Positions 60,340 through 64,000 of a DNA stretch of 64,000 nucleotides are shown here, piece after piece (position 1 is the first letter of the stretch; every line of letters begins with the position of its first letter). Both the position numbers and the translations under genes were made by a program. Source of the stretch: Dillenia suffruticosa (Eukaryota; Streptophyta; Magnoliopsida; Dilleniales; Dilleniaceae); contig JAVTVX010000009.1 of assembly GCA_033439265.1 (NCBI GenBank), positions 9,823,109 to 9,887,108 of the forward strand. Reading direction: 5' to 3'. Below the pieces are notes generated by a model. That model ran no database searches. It was not told where the DNA came from and worked only from the letters and a program-made list of their open reading frames with translations.

Positions 60340-60410
60340 TGTTGTGGGTTAGTGGTCAGGACTATTCAAATTGTCATTCCAATCTCGGGTTTGATTCCAT
60401 CCCTTTTTTT
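60340..60410 (+). other. tRNA-like sequence in the copia leader
   Basis: GTTGTGGGTTAGTGGTCAGG resembles a tRNA A-box region. 35-40 bases later CTCGGGTTTGATTCCATC is B-box-like, followed by CCTTTTTTTG. It lies 200 bp left of element D and is similar to the modules inside A, B, D and E. It may be the head of a SINE or a fragment of a related element. Confidence 0.45.
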
Positions 60411-60615
60411 GTTGTGTCTTTCATGCACAAATTCAAAGTTGTCACTCTCAAATTGAACTCAGAACTAGCAGAACAGGGGTGTTCAAGGTGTTATTTTGGG
60501 TTTTAGTTTCTCTCAAACTGGAAATCCATTTCAGACATGCAATTTACCATTGGAAAGAAAGTGAACATGCAAGGAATTCATCAAAAAATAGTTCACGCAG
60601 GTTTCTTGAAAACAA

Positions 60616-61593
60616 GCTATTAGCATAAAAAATATCCATCGCTGATAATAAATATTCCGTCGCTGAAAATCTCCTCGTTAAACATTAACGACGGAAGACC
60701 ATCGGTTGCTAATATTTCTGACGATTAGTGACGGAAATATTCCGTCACTAATAGTTTTACATCAATACACTAGTGCCCGTACCCGCCTATCTGCCCCCGC
60801 TTCAGCACCCGTACGCATCCCGGCCTGCCCCACCCGGTATGCCCGTTAGCCTCGCTCTAGCGCCGTTCGATATGCGCTTTAGCCCGCAAGCGCCTGCTGC
60901 CTTCTTTTTTTTTTGGCAAAAAATGCCTTTTGCAAGATTCGATGTGGATGCGCATGTGAGTAATGTTTGAGATGCCACAACCACCGTACCAGATTGAATT
61001 ATGTGATACCTTTTTTTTTATTTGTTATCTTACATTCATATTTTTAATAATAATAAAATAATATAAAATGATAATTTGTTATAAAATAATAAAATGTTAG
61101 CTTAAAATAAAATAATAAAATATTTAAAAAATAAAATAATATTATTCTTTAAAAAAAGAAAATAAAATGCTATTTTAAAATATTATAAAATAATAAATAT
61201 GATTTGTTAATATAAAATAATATTACAAAATATAAATATTATAAAATAATATAAAATGAAATAAAATAATAAAATAAAATAAAATATAAAATGCTAATTA
61301 ATAAAAGGATTAAATATCAACAACGGATTAGCGATAGAAATTTTTTATTGCGAAAAATTTTATCGCTAATCTGTCACTGATAGTTTTAGTTTTTGAAATT
61401 AGTAACGGATTAACGACGGAAATTTTCCATTGCTAAAATTCCATCGCTAAAATTCCATCGCTGATCTCTTATTGATATTTAATTTTTTTATTTTATAATG
61501 TCTGATGTTAATCTATCACTGATCTCTCGCTATTTCAAACTGATATTTTTCCGTTGCTAATTTCCATCGTTGATATCCTATTTTCTTATGGTG
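60616..61593. mobile_element. Small CACTA-like element D
   Basis: About 980 bp in the leader of the minus-strand copia. The right end, read inverted, is CACCATAAGAAAATAGG. The left end is near CTATTAGCATAAAAAATATC, so termini are diverged CACTA-like and no target duplication is clear. Subterminal motifs (ATTAGCGACGGAAAT, TTCCGTCGCTGA and inverses) fill 60635-60750 and 61320-61580. The interior has a GC-rich block (60773-60900), a T-tract, a tRNA-like module and AT-rich DNA, the same order as in element E. Confidence 0.65.
60905..60995 (-). other. tRNA-like module in element D
   Basis: Minus strand: TCTGGTACGGTGGTTGTGGC corresponds to the A-box region, CACATCGAATCTTGC is a weak B-box, and GGCATTTTTTGCC is a hairpin with a T-run that would stop Pol III. 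The CATTTTTTGC part is shared with element B. Confidence 0.5.
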
Positions 61594-61823
61594 AATTCAA
61601 CAAAAACAACCACTCACAGTGGCTTCAAAGTCAAATTTCTCGATGTCTGGATTGAATCGTATTATGAAAATTTGTAGGCAAGGTCACTATAATGTAAGGA
61701 ATATATATGCAAAGTTTTATTATGCTAGAATAACTATAGATGAAACCGCCATAAGAGCTCTATCTCAAGGTTTTACAAATTCTGGTCAAGGACAACTCTA
61801 AACACGAATTCAATCGCTCTAAA

Positions 61824-61834
61824 CTCTGATACCA
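61824..61834 (-). other. Primer-binding site of the minus-strand copia
   Basis: TGGTATCAGAG on the minus strand is complementary to the 3' end of plant initiator-Met tRNA and lies just after the 5' LTR. Confidence 0.85.
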
Positions 61835-61836
61835 AT

Positions 61837-62140
61837 TAAAGGAACATGATATCATTAGCATCATACAAGGAATTCAATAAATAAGAATAATTATTTCTTG
61901 TCCGATATCTAATGATGCAACAAAATTTGCATCGATGAGTGAATCACGCGCTCCTGGTCAACGTAGAATCACAAAACGAAAACCATCATGGGCGGTGGGT
62001 AGGAAGTGTTTGAAAGCATGTGTTTGAAGTTTGTTAAGAAAACCTTATCTCAGGATGGTGGTGGGTAGGAAGTAGGTTGGTTGTGTCGACCCATCATGGG
62101 CACCCACAAACATTGACCTCCACTCTTAGACTTCCAACTT
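61837..62140 (-). repeat. 5' LTR of the minus-strand copia
   Basis: About 300 bp, homologous to 43622-44091 over the GGGTGCCCATGATGGGTCGA part and the CGATGCAAATTTTG to GTTCC part. It is shorter than the 3' copy. It contains a local duplication of GGGTAGGAAGT. Confidence 0.7.
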
Positions 62141-63147
62141 AAAATAATCTATAGACTTTATAGAGATATAGTGAAACACAATAGAAAGCAAATCATCATG
62201 AAATGAACATATTCAAGCATAACATCTTTTATGTTTCAAATATTAACTTCAGGTGATTGATCTTGTTTATTAAACTTATTTACATGCGCTAATTGTGCTA
62301 GGATTATTCCAGGCAAAACTTGAGTTAGCAACGGACGTTTTCTTATGTGATTCATTAGGTACCAGCTAAGCTTACTAGTAGTTGTGGTCGTTGTTGTTGT
62401 TTTTTTTTCTTCAGCTTGAACTTATAATATGAGTTAGCAATACTTCTTTTATTTTCTTGATTATTAGGTCGACATGCGGTAGCTGGGGCGAAGGAAAACA
62501 AGAGCTCAAGTGTGTATACATAAGCTAGCATACTTGAAGACATAAGTTAGCAGCAGGTGCTTGAACTCAAGAAACATGAGCTAGCAAGAGTATTTTATAA
62601 TCATGTTAAGTAGATGGACATGCACTAACCTGGTTTGGTTTATTCCAAACTTGAACTTGTAAATATGAGGTGATGAGTGAACTTTATTATCAGATTAAGT
62701 TACATTACTAAAAGGTACATGTAGATAATATGCACCTAAAATCTTGCAAAAGAAATATGTCACACCCTTGGTAATATTGCAAAAAATGGGCGATCATAAG
62801 TTATGAGTCCACTAGTATTTCTTCAGGTCTGTCCTTACTAACAATAGCAGATTCCATGTAACAACTTTCTCACTTCTAAGTTTGTGGAAATCTATACTCA
62901 GTCCATGTGTCTACTACCTATCCTAGAACTCTGCAAGTGACAAGTATTCAACCTCGATCCTTCACAAGGGAAATCTAACATCTTTGACTTGATTTGCAAG
63001 ACATTCTTTGAGGAAATTATTTGAAACTTTGAATCCCTAAACTCAACTGAATTAAACCATGACTAAATCCACAATCCGTGTTAGTAAATCATGTGATAAC
63101 TTGTTATTCAAGAGTTACACCTTTTAGTAGAAAAGGTAAATGTATAC
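62141..63147. other. Spacer with dispersed GAGYTAGCA motifs
   Basis: From 62320 to 62590, five or more variants of GAGYTAGCA recur at 40-70 bp intervals. This spacing resembles the short-motif clusters in the long LTRs at 250-2139 and 30943-32706. No terminus or coding sequence is identified. Confidence 0.4.
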
Positions 63148-64000
63148 CACTAGTAGAAAATATAGTATCATTGATAGAAATATCCATCACTGACACTAAA
63201 GATTCCATCGCTAAAGACAATCAATGACAAAAATTTTTGTTGCTAATTTTTCTGTCGTTGAAAACTTTCTCGCTAAATATTACCGATAAAAATCATTTGT
63301 CACTAAATTATCATCAACGGATTAATGACGGAATTATTCCGTCTCTAAAAAATCTGTTACTAATTTGTCGCTGATAGAAGACAATATGTAAAACTATCAA
63401 CGAGGGATTAGCGACGGAAAAATTCCGTTGTTAATAGCAGTCAATATGTAAAACTATCATCGACGGAAAATTTCTGTCGCTGATTCTTGGCGCTTGGCTG
63501 TGCGCCCCCTGCCTGCCTTTGCCCCTGCGCGACCCCCGCTTGCCTTCGTCCCTGCCCTCGCACGCGCCCCGCAAGCTGCCATCTTTTTTTTTACGAAAAT
63601 TGTTTTCACTCGGAATCAAACCCGAGCATAGGTGGCGAAGTTTGAGTGTTACAACTATTAAACCATAATATCTTTTGTGAAGTATTATATTATTATTATT
63701 ATTATTATTTTCTAACTCTTATATTTTTTATAATATTTATCTCACTCTCACATAATAAAATAAAAAAAATAAAAAAGGAACTATCAGTGACGGATTAGCG
63801 ATGAAAAATATCTATCACTGATAGTTCCTTTTTTTAATAATTTTTTTTACCTTTGAATACTATCAACGACAGATTAGCGACGGATTTTTTAATAAGGGAA
63901 ATAATTCGTCGCTGATAGTTTTTCTTTTTTATTTTTTTTTTACCTTGGACCATTATCAACGATGGATTTGTTTTGTCACTAGAAAATCCGTTGCTGATAG
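63148..64000. mobile_element. CACTA-like element E, cut by the window end
   Basis: It starts CACTAGTAGAAAATATAG at 63148. Subterminal GACGGAAAATTCCGTCGCTG-type repeats (63190-63485) are followed by a GC-rich block (63485-63590), a T-run, a tRNA-like module (63606-63672), AT-rich DNA, and the start of the right subterminal region (63780 to the end). The organisation is that of element D. The right terminus lies outside the window. Confidence 0.7.
63606..63672 (-). other. tRNA-like module in element E
   Basis: Minus strand: GATATTATGGTTTAATAGTT (A-box region), then about 27 bases, then CTCGGGTTTGATTCCGAG, which forms a perfect 5-bp T-arm-like stem around a B-box-like loop. AAAACAATTTTCG follows. 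The first 20 bases match the module in element A in 17. Confidence 0.55.

Larger units (their letters stand above)
43622..62140 (-). mobile_element. Ty1-copia retrotransposon (minus) split by CACTA elements C and D
   Basis: On the minus strand the 5' LTR occupies 62140 to about 61837 and is followed by the PBS TGGTATCAGAG (61834-61824). Gag (59908-59228), then protease, integrase, RT and RNase H (48461-45240), a 1.1-kb 3' untranslated part, the purine tract AAGAGTGGGAGA (just right of 44091) and the 3' LTR (about 44091-43622) follow. The two LTRs share GATGATATCATGTTCC-like and GGGCACCCATGATGGGT-like segments but differ in length (about 300 and 470 bp) and sequence. Element C (TSD TTT) interrupts gag. 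Element D lies in the leader. Target duplications of the copia itself were not found. Confidence 0.85.

Overview
This is nuclear DNA of a land plant, most likely a eudicot. The evidence is an intronless AP-3 delta adaptin gene of plant type, Ty1-copia elements primed by initiator-Met tRNA, En/Spm (CACTA) transposons with plant TNP2 and TNPA genes, a plant RTE-type LINE, an A-type cyclin fragment and a piece of plastid ycf1. The base composition is strongly AT-rich apart from a few GC-rich blocks inside transposons. Species cannot be named from the sequence. Only one gene looks functional: the AP-3 delta subunit at 6965-9886 (+), 973 codons without an intron. Nearly everything else is transposon sequence, much of it nested.

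Layout. 1-2139: probable long copia LTR (minus) with TCGACA-type repeats. 2371-2984: a miniature (TRIM-like) retroelement. 3522-5946: a non-autonomous LTR retrotransposon (TSD CTTTG) carrying a captured A-type cyclin fragment, with a solo copia LTR (5362-5862) inside its 3' LTR. 5952-6964: AP-3 delta upstream region. 9887-17900: long gene-flanking DNA with no recognisable gene. 17913-18235: a broken 3' fragment of a GT14 (core-2/I-branching) glycosyltransferase. About 18690-18975: a tRNA-Lys-like SINE. 21531-22640: truncated copia (minus). 24064-24558: a MITE.

24804 to about 42900 is one old copia element (+). A CACTA element (A, 24885-27754, TSD CTT) sits in its 5' LTR, a solo SIRE-like LTR (30943-32706, TSD AAAAG) in its RT region, and both a second CACTA element (B, 34115-40628, TSD TCT) and an RTE LINE (40848-42849) in its 3' LTR. 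43622-62140 is a second copia element (minus). Its gag is split by a large CACTA element (C, 48465-59224, TSD TTT) that still carries recognisable TNP2 and TNPA genes. C also holds a plastid ycf1 fragment between 83-bp direct repeats. A short CACTA-like element (D) lies in the leader of this copia, and a relative (E) runs off the window end.

The most unusual points are: (1) a recurring module of GC-rich block, homopolymer tract and tRNA-like A-box/B-box sequence at the same place in the non-autonomous CACTA elements A, B, D and E; (2) the cyclin fragment inside a retrotransposon; (3) the plastid fragment inside a CACTA transposon; (4) a palindromic 32-bp array in CACTA element C. All family calls come from reading translations and termini by eye, without a database search.
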